Positions 32,504-44,108 of a stretch of DNA of 64,000 bases are shown in pieces (positions within the stretch are counted from its first letter, which is position 1; each line of letters opens with the position of its first letter). The notes under the pieces were generated by a model, which was not told the DNA's origin, made no database searches, and was given only the letters and a program-made list of their open reading frames with translations. Source of the DNA: Methylobacter sp. S3L5C. Lineage in GTDB: Bacteria > Pseudomonadota > Gammaproteobacteria > Methylococcales > Methylomonadaceae. The DNA lies in NCBI RefSeq assembly GCF_022788635.1, contig NZ_CP076024.1, positions 620,001 through 684,000 on the forward strand, given 5' to 3'. A program made the position numbers and the translations under genes.

Positions 32504-33388
32504 TTATGATATATATTTACCAGCCTTTAACTTTGAAAACAACGGCGACTCATTTAAACTTTTAGCCAGATAAACCTGCCACTTATTTTTTTTAAGTGAC
32601 GCATAGGCGTTAACTGCTGCGTCCTCTGAATCAAACTGCGCAAAAACACATGCCCCTGTCCCGGTTAGTCTCGCCTCTGAAAACTCAGACAAAGCAACCA
32701 AAGCATTTTTAACAGACGGGTACTGCTGACAAACCACTCCAACACAATCGTTTTGTTGCTTGCCTGCTATAAAGTCGGCTATTCTGATCGATTTACTATT
32801 CCTTGTCAAATCTTTAGATGAAAATACTTCTCTTGTATCAACATGGCAATCAGGCTTAATAACGACAACCCATTGCTCGTTAAGACTTATTTTCTCTAAT
32901 TTCTCACCAACACCTTCTGCCCAAGCGGAATAGCCATAGACAAATACAGGCACATCTGCACCTAAAGCTAAACCAAGCCCCATCAATCTTTCCGTTGATA
33001 ACTGTAGGCTCCAAAATTTATTTAATATCACTAAAGTCGTTGCCGCGTCAGAACTGCCGCCACCTAAACCTCCCCCCATAGGCAGATTTTTTTCTACCTC
33101 AATGCACACGCCTAAAGCACACCCTGTTTCAGCTCTTAAAAGATTGGCTGCCTTAATGATCAGATCATCAGATTCCGGCACACCTGGAATAGTTTTTTGC
33201 AAACTCACTCTTCCATCATTAACGGGATGAAAAGTAATCCAGTCGCATAAATCTATAAATTGAAATACCGTTTGCAGCAAGTGATACCCATCAGGCCTTT
33301 GACCGACAATCCGTAACATTAAATTTAATTTTGCTGGTGCCGGCCATTTTTCTAGCCCTACAAGATGATTATATTGCTTTTGCGACAT
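32504..33388 (-). CDS. ispE: 4-diphosphocytidyl-2-C-methyl-D-erythritol kinase
   Basis: Phosphorylates CDP-ME in the methylerythritol phosphate route to IPP and DMAPP. The product is 294 residues. Motif 1 is WPAPAKLNLMLRIVGQRPDGYH (15-36); the GHMP ATP loop PMGGGLGGGSSDAA lies near residue 100. The start overlaps lolB by 20 bases, so they are co-translated. The same isoprenoid pathway supplies squalene for the sterol cluster at 49006-54995. Confidence 0.96.
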   Translation of the reverse strand: MSQKQYNHLVGLEKWPAPAKLNLMLRIVGQRPDGYHLLQTVFQFIDLCDWITFHPVNDGRVSLQKTIPGVPESDDLIIKAANLLRAETGCALGVCIEVEKNLPMGGGLGGGSSDAATTLVILNKFWSLQLSTERLMGLGLALGADVPVFVYGYSAWAEGVGEKLEKISLNEQWVVVIKPDCHVDTREVFSSKDLTRNSKSIRIADFIAGKQQNDCVGVVCQQYPSVKNALVALSEFSEARLTGTGACVFAQFDSEDAAVNAYASLKKNKWQVYLAKSLNESPLFSKLKAGKYIS

Positions 33389-33980
33389 TTAAAACCCATT
33401 GATCTATAACTAGCTTTAGTTTGACCTGCTCATTAGTGACAGTAATTTTACAAGGCATAGACTGATTATCAACTGCCTGCATTTGCTTATATTCAATAAG
33501 CCATCCAGCCTGCCTAAAACCAGTAGCCGTTTGTACAAATGCACTACTTGGCTCTGGCAAACCTATTACCCAATAGCGCAGGGAATTTACCGGAACAAAC
33601 ATCCCCAACTGTTGATTAATAAATGCTTCCGGCCGAGTTGATGACTGCGCCTTCCCATCGCCACGATCTATAGTTACTAAATCGCCAGTAAATTTAATAA
33701 CTGTCGCTCCCTGCCCTAAAGGCCCGGATAGCTTTATTTCCTCATCATCAGGGCGATGCGACCAATTGATGTTCGCCTGCCAATTATCATTCTTTCCGGT
33801 TAACGCCAATCGGCCTTCAAACGACCAACGCTCCAACTTGTAAAGGTGCTCTCTTACCAGCTTTGAATAATTAACTTCTGTCGCTACCGGCACCGAAGTA
33901 CAAGCTGATAGCATCAACACAACAAACAAAAAACCTAACCACTTTATTTCAAAAACCGACATCAGCCTATCGCTTACCAT
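33369..33980 (-). CDS. lolB: Outer-membrane lipoprotein receptor LolB
   Basis: Receives lipoproteins from LolA and inserts them into the outer membrane. The product is 203 residues with a signal peptide and lipobox LSAC (Cys27 from the first ATG; a start at codon 7, 33960-33962, is equally possible). The mature part begins with YKLERWSFEGRLALTG, the family's first strand. It overlaps the TPR gene upstream and ispE downstream, giving the conserved lolB-ispE-prs order. Many lipoproteins encoded later in the window would depend on this system. Confidence 0.9.
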   Translation of the reverse strand: MVSDRLMSVFEIKWLGFLFVVLMLSACTSVPVATEVNYSKLVREHLYKLERWSFEGRLALTGKNDNWQANINWSHRPDDEEIKLSGPLGQGATVIKFTGDLVTIDRGDGKAQSSTRPEAFINQQLGMFVPVNSLRYWVIGLPEPSSAFVQTATGFRQAGWLIEYKQMQAVDNQSMPCKITVTNEQVKLKLVIDQWVLNVAKAI

Positions 33981-35712
33981 TCAATATTCTCTGTTGAAAA
34001 TCCAGCAAATATTCATCATCTGGCGCGTCTTTGATAGCTTTATTAAATAATTTTTTAGCCTCGTCTTTTCTGTCTAAAGCCCATAAAACTTCTGCAAGAT
34101 GCGCGGTTATTTCATGCTCTTGTTGCTTATCATAAGCTTGCTGCAAATAGCCCAAGGCTTTTTCATTATTCCCAAGCTTAAATTGTAACCAACCATAACT
34201 GTCAATAACTACCGCCTCATTGGGCGCAAGCTTAAGCGCATGCTGAAGATATTTTTCTGCTTCACCATAACGGCTGGACTTGCTCAGTAAAGTATATCCG
34301 AGAGCATTTAAAGCTTCGACATTATCAGGATCCGTTGCCAATATTTTTTTCAGGTCTGCTTCAACTACATCTGGCTTGTTAACCCGCTCGGCCATCAATG
34401 CCCGGGTATATAACAACTCTTTTTGATCAGGAAACTCGGCCAGCGCCTTAGTCAATAAATTAAAGGCTTTTTCATATTGTTTTTGTTGATTGAATAGCTC
34501 CGCCTGCACTAGCAGTAAACGTAATTTTTGTTTTGGAAACTTGGCCTGCAAAAGCGTTAAACGCAAGCTGGCTTCATTTAATTGCTTATCTTTCTCAAGC
34601 AGAGCAATCGCTGAAATGGACGCATCAAAAACAAACGGACCATCCGCTACCTTATCGAACCAAACCAGCGCCTTTTTCATATGACCGTGCTTTTCTTCAA
34701 TTTTCCCTAAATAAAACATGGACTGATACTGCCATTCAGGCAGCTCTAACAATTTTTTAAAAATATCTTCAGCCTGATCATCTTGGTTAAGCTGCAAATA
34801 AATCAATCCCATCGCAAACTGACTCTCCAAATCATTAGGCTCAGTTGATATAATTTTCTTATAAACCTCGATTGCTTCTTCGTAATTCTCGGATTTTATT
34901 AAAACCTGCGCCAACGTTTTATTAATTTTGTTGTTGGCTGGATACTTCAGTGAGGCATCTTTTAACAGCGATTTCGCTTTACTTAAGTCGCCTGAAAATA
35001 CCGCTATTTGTGCCTGAAAAATTAGCGCCTTATCCCAGCCTGGCTGAATTTTCAATGCCTGCTGTATCTTCATTTCAGCCGAATTTATATCTTTCCTCTG
35101 CATCGCAAATAAAGATTGCATAAAATAAATAACGGCCTGATCTGGATGCAGTAATGACAATGCGTCCAGCGAATCATAAACAGCATTTATCCTCCCCTCT
35201 TTTTGTAATACGCTGGCCAATTCCAGCAATGCATTTTCAAAACCGGCAGGATCAGCAACCAACAAGGCATTTAATTGCTCGGTAGCAACCTTCTTATTAC
35301 CTGCCCTCAGTGCCAGCAGGGCTGCAATCTTTCTTGCTGCCTGACTTTGTGGATCCTGATGCAACCATAAAGCCACAGCCTCATTAGTCTTATTACTATT
35401 TTTCATATACATGGCAATCATTGCCGCCCTTTCAGCAAACTTTGGCTCATGCGTTCGCTTGGCGGCTTCCATATAACCCTCAAGGGCAATATCATATTGT
35501 CCTCGTTGCCCGGCAATTTCTGCCGTCAATAACGTAAAAAGTACATCAGGATCAATTGATGTTTTTAGTTCTTTTTGTTGGGTTTTTTCTTTAGCCTGAG
35601 CTGTTTTAACAGGCGCGACAGATTTTTCTGCAGCACTCGGCTTTACAGATGAATCGGTACAACTATTAAGAAAAACGAAAGTTATAACTGAAAGCAATCT
35701 AAAAATTAACAC
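33967..35712 (-). CDS. TPR-repeat lipoprotein
   Basis: 581-residue protein with a lipobox (LNSC, Cys18) and about a dozen degenerate tetratricopeptide repeats. The clearest are toward the end (for example AEKYLQHALKLAPNEAVVIDSYGWLQFKLGNNEKALGYLQQAY, split here only by position). After the signal is a Lys/Glu-rich linker. A TPR protein of this kind upstream of lolB is common in Gammaproteobacteria, for example in Pseudomonas. It is predicted to be a protein-interaction scaffold on the periplasmic side of a membrane. Its precise role is unknown. Confidence 0.85.
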   Translation of the reverse strand: MLIFRLLSVITFVFLNSCTDSSVKPSAAEKSVAPVKTAQAKEKTQQKELKTSIDPDVLFTLLTAEIAGQRGQYDIALEGYMEAAKRTHEPKFAERAAMIAMYMKNSNKTNEAVALWLHQDPQSQAARKIAALLALRAGNKKVATEQLNALLVADPAGFENALLELASVLQKEGRINAVYDSLDALSLLHPDQAVIYFMQSLFAMQRKDINSAEMKIQQALKIQPGWDKALIFQAQIAVFSGDLSKAKSLLKDASLKYPANNKINKTLAQVLIKSENYEEAIEVYKKIISTEPNDLESQFAMGLIYLQLNQDDQAEDIFKKLLELPEWQYQSMFYLGKIEEKHGHMKKALVWFDKVADGPFVFDASISAIALLEKDKQLNEASLRLTLLQAKFPKQKLRLLLVQAELFNQQKQYEKAFNLLTKALAEFPDQKELLYTRALMAERVNKPDVVEADLKKILATDPDNVEALNALGYTLLSKSSRYGEAEKYLQHALKLAPNEAVVIDSYGWLQFKLGNNEKALGYLQQAYDKQQEHEITAHLAEVLWALDRKDEAKKLFNKAIKDAPDDEYLLDFQQRILNGKR

Positions 35713-35797
35713 ACACCATCCTATTTATTACTTAATACATGTTTCACAATAGATTATCATAAAAAACCCGTCGATTTAGACAGCTGATTTATTCCCC

Positions 35798-35826
35798 TTG
35801 GATAAAATTATTATATTTCTTAAAAT
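35798..35826 (+). promoter_or_regulatory. Sigma70-type promoter of hemA-prfA-prmC
   Basis: TTGGAT (35798-35803) and TAAAAT (35821-35826) are spaced by 17 bases in the divergent gap between the TPR gene and hemA. Transcription would start near 35833 and leave a leader of about 135 bases before hemA. A minus-strand promoter for the TPR gene must lie in the same 257-base gap but is not clear. Confidence 0.65.
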
Positions 35827-35969
35827 AAGACAACATAATATACTGAGGTTTCTTCAAAAAGCTATAACGATAAGGTTCATAATGTCAGACAAAACACGCA
35901 AAAAGTTTTATTTCGAACCCTTACCCTGAGCTTTTTACGTAACATCAATATTACTTAACCATAAACGCC

Positions 35970-37229
35970 ATGACTTTTCTCGCAGTAGGAATTAATTACA
36001 ATACCGCGCCGGTTTCCGTCCGTGAACGCCTGTCATTCCCTGCAGACATACTTGAATCATCCCTAAAAGAGCTATGGCTACTCAAAGATATTAGCGAAGC
36101 CGCCATTCTTTCAACCTGTAATCGTACCGAATTTTACTACACATCAACTACAGCAAACCAACAAAACCTAATTGATTGGGTTGCACAAAGCAAACAAATT
36201 GACCCCGCAGATTTTACCCCGTATTTATATACTCATACCGATAGCTCAGTGTACCGTCATATCTTTCGAGTTGCTTGTGGCCTGGACTCAATGATTCTAG
36301 GTGAACCGCAGATCTTGGGACAAATGAAAACTGCCTATCAGGCCGCTTATGATGCCGGCACTTTAGGTAAACGTCTGGGTAAACTTTTTCAGCATACCTT
36401 TACCGCAGCCAAAAAAGTACGTACCGATACGGCAATTGGCTCAAGTCCTGTATCAATTGCCTTTGCCGCCGTTCAATTGGCCCAACAAATCTTCGACAAG
36501 CTCAGTGAACAAACGGCTTTACTCATAGGTGCAGGTGAAACTATAGAACTGGCGGCCCGGCATTTATCTCAGCAAGGCATCGGTCGTATTATTATCGCTA
36601 ATCGCACCTATGACAAGGCACACGCCATTGCCACACAATTTAACGGCTATGCCATTGCTTTATCGGAGTTACCTATCCACTTGGCTGAAGCAGACATCGT
36701 CATTTCTTCAACAGCCAGTCAACTACCAATTTTAGGCAAAGGTCGCGTGGAAAGCGCACTTAAAAAACGCAAACACAAACCCATGTTTATGGTCGATCTG
36801 GCCGTACCACGTGATATTGAAGCAGAAGTCGAACAACTTAGAGATGTCTATCTCTACACTGTTGACGACCTGCAAAACACTATAGATCAGAACATGAACT
36901 CGCGCAGACTTGCAGCGACCCAAGCTGAAGAAATAATCGACATTCAGGTTGATTATTTTTCAAACTGGTTACGCGCTCAAGGTGCGCAATCAACGATCCA
37001 GGATTATCGCCATCAAGCCGAACAATCTCGAGACCATGCACTGCAAAAAGCTCTGATATTATTAAAAAATGGCGCTTCTGCTGAAGAAGCGCTTAACCGA
37101 CTGGCTCACAACCTTACCAATAAACTCATTCATACGCCAAGCACCCAAATCAGAGCAGCTGCCGAAAACGAACGCCACGACTTGATTACCGCTGCCCGCG
37201 AAATTTTTAAATTAACCAAATCTCAATGA
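35970..37229 (+). CDS. hemA: Glutamyl-tRNA reductase
   Basis: First committed enzyme of tetrapyrrole synthesis by the C5 route: reduces Glu-tRNA to glutamate-1-semialdehyde with NADPH. The product is 419 residues. Catalytic Cys50 is in [32 protein letters not shown] lies near residues 95-115, the nucleotide-binding [16 protein letters not shown] near 185, and a C-terminal dimerisation helix domain follows. It overlaps prfA by four bases, as in E. coli. Confidence 0.97.
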   Translation: MTFLAVGINYNTAPVSVRERLSFPADILESSLKELWLLKDISEAAILSTCNRTEFYYTSTTANQQNLIDWVAQSKQIDPADFTPYLYTHTDSSVYRHIFRVACGLDSMILGEPQILGQMKTAYQAAYDAGTLGKRLGKLFQHTFTAAKKVRTDTAIGSSPVSIAFAAVQLAQQIFDKLSEQTALLIGAGETIELAARHLSQQGIGRIIIANRTYDKAHAIATQFNGYAIALSELPIHLAEADIVISSTASQLPILGKGRVESALKKRKHKPMFMVDLAVPRDIEAEVEQLRDVYLYTVDDLQNTIDQNMNSRRLAATQAEEIIDIQVDYFSNWLRAQGAQSTIQDYRHQAEQSRDHALQKALILLKNGASAEEALNRLAHNLTNKLIHTPSTQIRAAAENERHDLITAAREIFKLTKSQ

Positions 37230-38311
37230 AACAATCCATACAACTTAAACTAGAAAACCTGTGCGAACGTTATGACGAGATCGCTGCCTTACTTTCAGAG
37301 CCTGAAGTACAAAGCAATCAAAACAGATTTCGCACGCTTAGCCAGGAATATGCCCAAATTGCTCCACTGGTTGATTGCTACAAAAGATACGAACAAGCCT
37401 TAAATATGCTAGCGTCAGCGAAAGAAATGGCTAATGACACAGACCCTGAACTCAGGGAAATGGCCAAAGAAGAAGTCAATGAGGCAGAAGACCTGATAAA
37501 GTCACTGGATCATGAATTACAAGTCTTGCTATTGCCCAAAGACCCTAACGATAATCGCAACATCTTTCTGGAAGTACGCGCCGGCACAGGCGGCGATGAA
37601 GCTGCTATTTTTTCAGGCGACCTTTCCCGCATGTACCAACGCTATGCTGAAAGAAAAGGCTGGCAAACAGAAATTATCAGCGAAAATCAAGGTGACCACG
37701 GCGGCTACAAGGAAGTTATTTTGCGTATTACCGGCCGGGACGTCTATTCCCAATTAAAATTTGAATCCGGCGCCCATCGCGTACAGCGAGTACCTGAAAC
37801 AGAATCGCAAGGCCGCATACACACATCAGCCTGCACTGTTGCGATTATGCCTGAAGTTGAAGAAGTTGATGCCATTGACATTAATCCATCCGACCTTAAA
37901 GTTGATACCTACCGGGCATCAGGAGCCGGTGGACAGCATATCAACAAAACAGAGTCTGCCATACGTATTACCCATATGCCCACAGGAACAGTCGTTGAAT
38001 GCCAGGACGAGCGCTCACAACACAAAAATCGGGCCAGAGCCATGTCTTTACTGGCATCGCGCTTGCTATCAGCAGAACAAGAAAAACAACATGCCGAACA
38101 ATCCTTAACCCGCAAACTGCAAGTCGGCAGCGGTGACCGCTCTGAGCGTATCCGTACCTACAATTACCCTCAAGGACGTTTAACAGATCACCGCATCAAT
38201 TTAACGCTGTATAAACTGGATGACATCATGCAGGGTGGGCTTGAACAAGTTATTCAACCCTTGATTCGAGAGCACCAAGCCGAGCTTTTAACTCAACTCG
38301 GCGAAGATTAA
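37226..38311 (+). CDS. prfA: Peptide chain release factor 1
   Basis: Reads UAA and UAG and triggers peptide release. The product is 361 residues. The tripeptide anticodon is PET (190-192) within [13 protein letters not shown], matching the PxT rule of RF1 (PAT in E. coli). The GGQ catalytic motif is at 235-237 in [13 protein letters not shown]. It overlaps hemA by four bases and is followed five bases later by prmC, whose product methylates the GGQ glutamine. Confidence 0.97.
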   Translation: MKQSIQLKLENLCERYDEIAALLSEPEVQSNQNRFRTLSQEYAQIAPLVDCYKRYEQALNMLASAKEMANDTDPELREMAKEEVNEAEDLIKSLDHELQVLLLPKDPNDNRNIFLEVRAGTGGDEAAIFSGDLSRMYQRYAERKGWQTEIISENQGDHGGYKEVILRITGRDVYSQLKFESGAHRVQRVPETESQGRIHTSACTVAIMPEVEEVDAIDINPSDLKVDTYRASGAGGQHINKTESAIRITHMPTGTVVECQDERSQHKNRARAMSLLASRLLSAEQEKQHAEQSLTRKLQVGSGDRSERIRTYNYPQGRLTDHRINLTLYKLDDIMQGGLEQVIQPLIREHQAELLTQLGED

Positions 38312-38316
38312 ATTGA

Positions 38317-39192
38317 ATGCCTCACATTAACGCTTTACTCAATGAAGCAACCCAACGACTTGCCGTCATTTCAGATTCAGCGGCATTAGATGCTGAAGTT
38401 TTGCTGTGTCTGATACTTGGCAAAGAGCGATCCTATCTTCGCACTTGGCCGGACAAGGACTTGCAACTCGAAGATACGGCCCGATTTTGGACACTGATAC
38501 AGCAACGGCTAAACGGAATGCCTATTGCTTATATCACCGGTAGCCGGGAATTCTGGTCACGGACTTTTAACGTTACCCCGGACGTGTTAATTCCCCGTCC
38601 TGACACCGAACTACTGATTGAAATCAGTCTAAAGCTGATACCTAAAGACAAGCCCGTCAAGATTATTGATCTTGGCACAGGCTCCGGTATTATAGCCATC
38701 ACTCTGGCAGCAGAGCGTCCACTGGCCCAGGTCAGCGCAACCGATCTCTCCAAGGCCGCACTGCGCGTTGCAAAGCTAAATGCCAATAAACACGAAACCA
38801 CACACATTCAGTTTTACCAAAGCAACTGGCTTGCAAATATGCGCAAGGAAAAATTCAATATTATTGTCAGCAATCCACCCTATATCGCAGAGAACGATAG
38901 CCACCTAATGCAAGGTGACATTCGCTTTGAACCTCAATCGGCATTATGTGCCGATGATCAGGGCCTCAGCGATATTAAAATCATTGTTGAAACAGCAATC
39001 AATTATCTGGAGTCCGGCGGATATTTGCTGATTGAACATGGCTACGACCAAGAGCACCAGGTTCAGTCAATTTTTAAAGATTTTCATTATGATAACGTTC
39101 AAACAGTTACTGACCTGTCTGGACAACCCAGGGTAACTTATGGACAATGGCATTACCGTATAGAAACACACCTATCTCCTTTTAAACCTTGA
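38317..39192 (+). CDS. prmC: Release factor glutamine methyltransferase
   Basis: SAM-dependent N5-glutamine methyltransferase acting on the GGQ motif of RF1 and RF2. The product is 291 residues. An N-terminal helical domain with the PIAYITGSREFW segment comes first, then the SAM loop DLGTGSG (118-124) and the catalytic NPPY (186-189). It sits directly after its substrate gene prfA. Nothing is unusual. Confidence 0.96.
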   Translation: MPHINALLNEATQRLAVISDSAALDAEVLLCLILGKERSYLRTWPDKDLQLEDTARFWTLIQQRLNGMPIAYITGSREFWSRTFNVTPDVLIPRPDTELLIEISLKLIPKDKPVKIIDLGTGSGIIAITLAAERPLAQVSATDLSKAALRVAKLNANKHETTHIQFYQSNWLANMRKEKFNIIVSNPPYIAENDSHLMQGDIRFEPQSALCADDQGLSDIKIIVETAINYLESGGYLLIEHGYDQEHQVQSIFKDFHYDNVQTVTDLSGQPRVTYGQWHYRIETHLSPFKP

Positions 39193-39213
39193 ACACATTG
39201 AACCCTGATCATT

Positions 39214-39633
39214 ATGACCCAAGCAGAAATACAGATCCCTCGCAAGCTAACCAGCCAATTACTCCATCTTGCGCAAATCTCGCCCAACTTTGAAGTCTGT
39301 GGCCTGATCGGCAGTAAAAACGGCTTGCCGACCCACTGCTACCCCATAGATAACGCCGCCAAACTTCCACAACAACATTTTCTACTGGATGCCGGACAGC
39401 AAATAGCTGCCTTGATTAAAATGCGTGAATTGGGCGAAAACCTCTTCGCTATCTATCACTCCCACCCAAGCTCACCAGCCCTTCCGTCAAGCCATGATTT
39501 AGAACTGGACGCTTATCCTGATGCGGTTTATCTAATTATTTCACTTAACACCAAAGGTATTCTGGAAATGCGGGGCTTTAAAATTCACCAGAAAACGGCC
39601 ATGGAAATACCGTTATCGATGAGTGACGATTAA
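39214..39633 (+). CDS. M67/JAMM-family metallopeptidase
   Basis: 139-residue protein with a full JAMM zinc-protease signature: Glu27 (FEVCGLIG), then His82, His84, Ser92 and Asp95 in HSHPSSPALPSSHD. Bacterial relatives include Mec, which cleaves cysteine from the sulfur carrier CysO, and proteins that process ThiS/MoaD/ubiquitin-like carriers. It follows prmC by 21 bases. In Pseudomonas the position after prmC holds moeB, an E1-like activator of the same class of carriers, so the context fits sulfur-carrier processing, but no carrier or E1 gene is present here. Confidence 0.8.
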   Translation: MTQAEIQIPRKLTSQLLHLAQISPNFEVCGLIGSKNGLPTHCYPIDNAAKLPQQHFLLDAGQQIAALIKMRELGENLFAIYHSHPSSPALPSSHDLELDAYPDAVYLIISLNTKGILEMRGFKIHQKTAMEIPLSMSDD

Positions 39634-39888
39634 TCCTTGAGATAGCCGACTTGGCGCTACGATGAAACAGTTTTGTAGAAAATCCTGCTTTTATATTTCT
39701 TACTCATTTAGCTTGAATATATCACCACTCATTGAGCAAAAATCAAAAAGGCTAGGAGAGATAATGACAATCTCATTAAGAACCTAGTAAAATGTCGACT
39801 ATATATATTGTCAAAATAAAAATAATCATTAAAAAATGCATATAATTGACTTAAATCGAACAATCATCCTATTTATGGAGGTGTTAGC
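39634..39888 (+). promoter_or_regulatory. ilvB upstream region
   Basis: 255-base gap without a substantial gene. A TATAAT at 39841-39846 is a possible -10, with no good -35 at 17 bases. GGAGG at 39877-39881 is a strong ribosome binding site seven bases ahead of the ilvB GTG. A seven-codon ORF (39764-39787) with AGGAG lacks runs of Ile, Val or Leu codons, and no terminator hairpin follows, so E. coli-style attenuation is not supported. Confidence 0.4.
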
Positions 39889-41625
39889 GTGGAGCTAAGT
39901 GGTGCACAAATCCTGGTTCAAAGTCTTGTAGACGAGGGCGTAGAATATATTTTTGGCTATCCTGGCGGAGCAGTACTGCATCTATATGATGCCCTATTCC
40001 AGCAAGATGAACTCAAACACATCTTGGTTCGCCATGAACAAGGCGCAACCCATGCCGCTGATGGTTATGCCCGGGCAACCGGAAAACCGGGAGTGGTATT
40101 GGTCACTTCAGGTCCAGGTGCCACCAATGCGGTAACCGGTATTGCTACCGCTTATATGGATTCAATCCCTATGGTGATCATTTCCGGCCAGGTATCTCTA
40201 CCCGTGATTGGCAGCGATGCCTTCCAGGAAGTTGATATGATTGGTATCACCCGCCCCTGTGTTAAGCATAATTATTTGGTCAAAGATGTTACCAAATTAG
40301 CGGAAACCATTAAAAAAGCATTTTATGTTGCGACCACAGGACGACCTGGACCTGTCGTAATTGATATACCCAAAGACATAACTGCTCCACAAATTAAAGT
40401 ACCTTATAAGTATCCTGAAAAAGTTTCTATCCGATCTTATAATCCTGTAAGTACTGGTCATAAGGGACAGATTAGAAAGGCGGTTGATTTATTGTTAAGC
40501 GCACATAAACCCATCATTTATTCAGGTGGCGGTGTCGTTTTAGGGGAAGCAAGTAAAGAATTGATTCAATTTGCCCACACACTGGGCTATCCGATTACCA
40601 ATACCTTAATGGGTTTAGGTGCATATCCGGCATCTGACAAGCAATTTATCGGCATGCTGGGCATGCACGGCACTTATGAAGCCAATATGGCGATGCACGA
40701 AAGCGATGTAATTATTGCTATAGGCGCACGCTTTGATGATCGTGTTACCGGCAAACTGGATTTATTTTGTCCGTATGCCAAGATTATTCATATTGATGTT
40801 GATCCGGCCTCTATTTCCAAAACCGTTAAAGTAGATATTCCCATTGTCGGCGATGTTAAACCGGTATTGGAACAAATGCTTGCGATGATCAACGAAAGCA
40901 AAAAGCAGCCCGATGCAAAAGCCTTGGAACTTTGGTGGAACCAAATCAGGCAATGGCAATCCGTTAACTGCCTCGAATATGATCGTCAAAGTCCGTTGAT
41001 TAAACCGCAATATGTTATTGAACAATTGCATGAAGTCACCAAAGGCGATGCCTATGTGACGTCAGATGTCGGCCAGCATCAAATGTGGGTCGCGCAATAC
41101 TATCCTTTCGACAAGCCGCGTCGCTGGATAAATTCAGGTGGGCTTGGTACTATGGGCTTTGGCTTGCCGGCAGCCATCGGTGTTAAATTGGCATTTCCTG
41201 ACGAAAATGTGGCTTGTGTTACCGGCGATGCCAGTATCCAAATGTGCATACAGGAATTATCAACCGCCTTGCAATATAACACGCCGATTAAAATCATTAA
41301 CCTGAACAATCGCTATATGGGCATGGTCAGGCAGTGGCAGGAATTTTCTTACCAAAGCCGTTATTCTCACTCCTATATGGATACTATTCCGGAGTTTGTT
41401 AAATTGGCAGAAGCCTATGGCCATGTCGGTATGCGTATAACCAAGCCCGAAGAAGTAAGACCCGCTCTGGAAGCCGCTTTCGCCATGAAAGATCGCACCG
41501 TATTTTTGGACGTCATGACAGATCAAACTGAAAATGTTTATCCAATGATTGAAGCGGGAAAAGGTCATCATGAAATGAAATTAAGGGTCGCTACAGGCAC
41601 ATCGACAGATAGGGAATTGGCTTAA
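39889..41625 (+). CDS. ilvB: Acetolactate synthase large subunit
   Basis: ThDP- and FAD-dependent enzyme that makes acetolactate or acetohydroxybutyrate for Val, Leu and Ile. The product is 578 residues. Start is GTG at 39889 with GGAGG upstream. Glu50 in [16 protein letters not shown] is the ThDP-activating glutamate; the ThDP-binding GDASIQMC...NLNN motif lies near residues 445-475. It is followed without a gap by ilvN and then ilvC, a complete first-two-steps operon. Confidence 0.96.
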   Translation: MELSGAQILVQSLVDEGVEYIFGYPGGAVLHLYDALFQQDELKHILVRHEQGATHAADGYARATGKPGVVLVTSGPGATNAVTGIATAYMDSIPMVIISGQVSLPVIGSDAFQEVDMIGITRPCVKHNYLVKDVTKLAETIKKAFYVATTGRPGPVVIDIPKDITAPQIKVPYKYPEKVSIRSYNPVSTGHKGQIRKAVDLLLSAHKPIIYSGGGVVLGEASKELIQFAHTLGYPITNTLMGLGAYPASDKQFIGMLGMHGTYEANMAMHESDVIIAIGARFDDRVTGKLDLFCPYAKIIHIDVDPASISKTVKVDIPIVGDVKPVLEQMLAMINESKKQPDAKALELWWNQIRQWQSVNCLEYDRQSPLIKPQYVIEQLHEVTKGDAYVTSDVGQHQMWVAQYYPFDKPRRWINSGGLGTMGFGLPAAIGVKLAFPDENVACVTGDASIQMCIQELSTALQYNTPIKIINLNNRYMGMVRQWQEFSYQSRYSHSYMDTIPEFVKLAEAYGHVGMRITKPEEVRPALEAAFAMKDRTVFLDVMTDQTENVYPMIEAGKGHHEMKLRVATGTSTDRELA

Positions 41626-42117
41626 ATGAGACACATTATTTCTGTTCTAATGGAAAATGAATCCGGTGCATTATCTCGCGTAGCCGGTTTATTTTCGGCG
41701 CGTGGCTACAACATAGAATCACTCACCGTAGCTCCAACCGAAGACCCAACACTGTCAAGAATGACAGTGGTTACCCGTGGCAGCGAAGAAATCATTGAAC
41801 AAATCACCAAACAGCTTAATAAATTGATTGACGTAGTCAAATTAATTGATTTAGCTGAATCATTTCATATTGAACGCGAATTGATGATGGTTAAAGTAAA
41901 AACCACAGGCGAAATGCGTCATGAAATCAGAAGTTTGGCGGATATATTTCGCGGCAAAATTATTGATGTCACGTCCACCACTTATATTATTGAAATGACA
42001 GGCACTTCAGAAAAACTTGATGCCTTTATTGCCGCGATAGATCCTGACTGCATTATTGAAGCGGTTAGATCAGGACCAACAGGCATTTCCAGAGGCGAGA
42101 AAGGCCTACATTTATAA
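41626..42117 (+). CDS. ilvN: Acetolactate synthase small (regulatory) subunit
   Basis: Regulatory subunit that gives the large subunit valine sensitivity and full activity. The product is 163 residues. An N-terminal ACT domain (HIISVLMENESGALSRVAGLFSARGYNIESL) is followed by the C-terminal activation domain. The ATG directly follows the ilvB stop codon, which implies tight translational coupling. Symbol ilvN is used for the ilvBNC arrangement; ilvH would be equally acceptable. Confidence 0.95.
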   Translation: MRHIISVLMENESGALSRVAGLFSARGYNIESLTVAPTEDPTLSRMTVVTRGSEEIIEQITKQLNKLIDVVKLIDLAESFHIERELMMVKVKTTGEMRHEIRSLADIFRGKIIDVTSTTYIIEMTGTSEKLDAFIAAIDPDCIIEAVRSGPTGISRGEKGLHL

Positions 42118-42141
42118 CTTAAGTAAACGTTGCAAGGTTAA

Positions 42142-43218
<1,077 letters not shown>

Positions 43219-43243
43219 ACATTACTGTTGGTCGCAACACTTT

Positions 43244-43277
43244 AAAAAAGCCCGTCATTTATGACGGGCTTTTTTTT
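43244..43277 (+). terminator. Intrinsic terminator after ilvC
   Basis: AGCCCGTCAT (43249-43258) and ATGACGGGCT (43261-43270) form a perfect 10-bp stem with a TT loop, followed by eight T. A run of A upstream would let it work in both directions. It lies 26 bases after the ilvC stop. Confidence 0.92.
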
Positions 43278-43388
43278 ACATTTTTATTGTCAACACCCTA
43301 CTTTTAGATGGACAAAAACTGCCATGAACGGCAAAATTTGAACCCTATATAAAACCTCAGACCACCCATTTTAGACGGGAGAAAAGCT

Positions 43389-44108
43389 ATGAAACAAGAA
43401 AATACTGTCAGTGCATTTTTATTGGGTGTATCCATATTTCTGGGGCTAAGCGCACTTGGATATCTGCTCTCTGGTGCCGCTATGACCTATAAAGAATATG
43501 AGCGTAGTGTAACTGTTAAAGGTTTGTCTGAACGTGAGTTGCCAGCCGATATAGTCATCTGGCCGATTGTGTTCACCAAGGCCAGCAATGAACTTGGCGA
43601 CCTATATTCATCAATTGAAGACAGCACTAAGAAAATCAGGGATTTTCTTGTTACCAAAGGTATTGATAGCGCTGAAATAACCGTCTCAACACCTTCTATT
43701 ACTGATAAATCAGCCCAACAGTATAATGATCCCGGCAAAGCTGACTTTCGCTATACTGCCATTCAAACGGTCACAGTATATTCATCAAAAGTCGATCTGG
43801 TTCGTAAAGTAATGACTGAACTTGCGGAACTCGGCAAACAAGGCATCGCCTTTACTGCTGGCGATTACCAAAACCAGAACGAATATATTTTTACAAGTTT
43901 AAATAAAATAAAACCCGAAATGATTCAAGAAGCAACGACCAAGGCACGTGAAGTGGCTTTAAAATTTGCCCAGGATTCAAACAGTAAACTGGGTAAAATA
44001 AAACAAGCGTCCCAAGGACAATTTGAGATAAATCCACGCGATAAAAACAATCCACATATCAAAAAAATACGCATTGTATCCACGGTGGAATATTATTTGT
44101 CGGACTAA
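43389..44108 (+). CDS. SIMPL-domain (DUF541) membrane-anchored protein
   Basis: 239-residue protein with an N-terminal membrane anchor (about residues 9-30) and a periplasmic SIMPL domain (SVTVKGLSERELPADIVIWPI near the start, VRKVMTELAELGKQGIAF and ATTKAREVALKFAQDSNSKLGKI later). E. coli YggE belongs to this family and is linked to oxidative stress; biochemical function is unknown. GGGAG precedes the ATG by eight bases. It stands alone, after the ilv terminator and before a 674-base gap. Confidence 0.75.
   Translation: MKQENTVSAFLLGVSIFLGLSALGYLLSGAAMTYKEYERSVTVKGLSERELPADIVIWPIVFTKASNELGDLYSSIEDSTKKIRDFLVTKGIDSAEITVSTPSITDKSAQQYNDPGKADFRYTAIQTVTVYSSKVDLVRKVMTELAELGKQGIAFTAGDYQNQNEYIFTSLNKIKPEMIQEATTKAREVALKFAQDSNSKLGKIKQASQGQFEINPRDKNNPHIKKIRIVSTVEYYLSD

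Noticed and set aside
35882-35929. 15-codon ORF upstream of hemA
   Set aside because: Weak AAGG binding site and no conserved pattern that I can judge; more likely part of the hemA leader.
39764-39787. Seven-codon ORF with AGGAG before ilvB, considered as an attenuation leader peptide
   Set aside because: It has one Ile and one Leu only, and no terminator or antiterminator pair follows.
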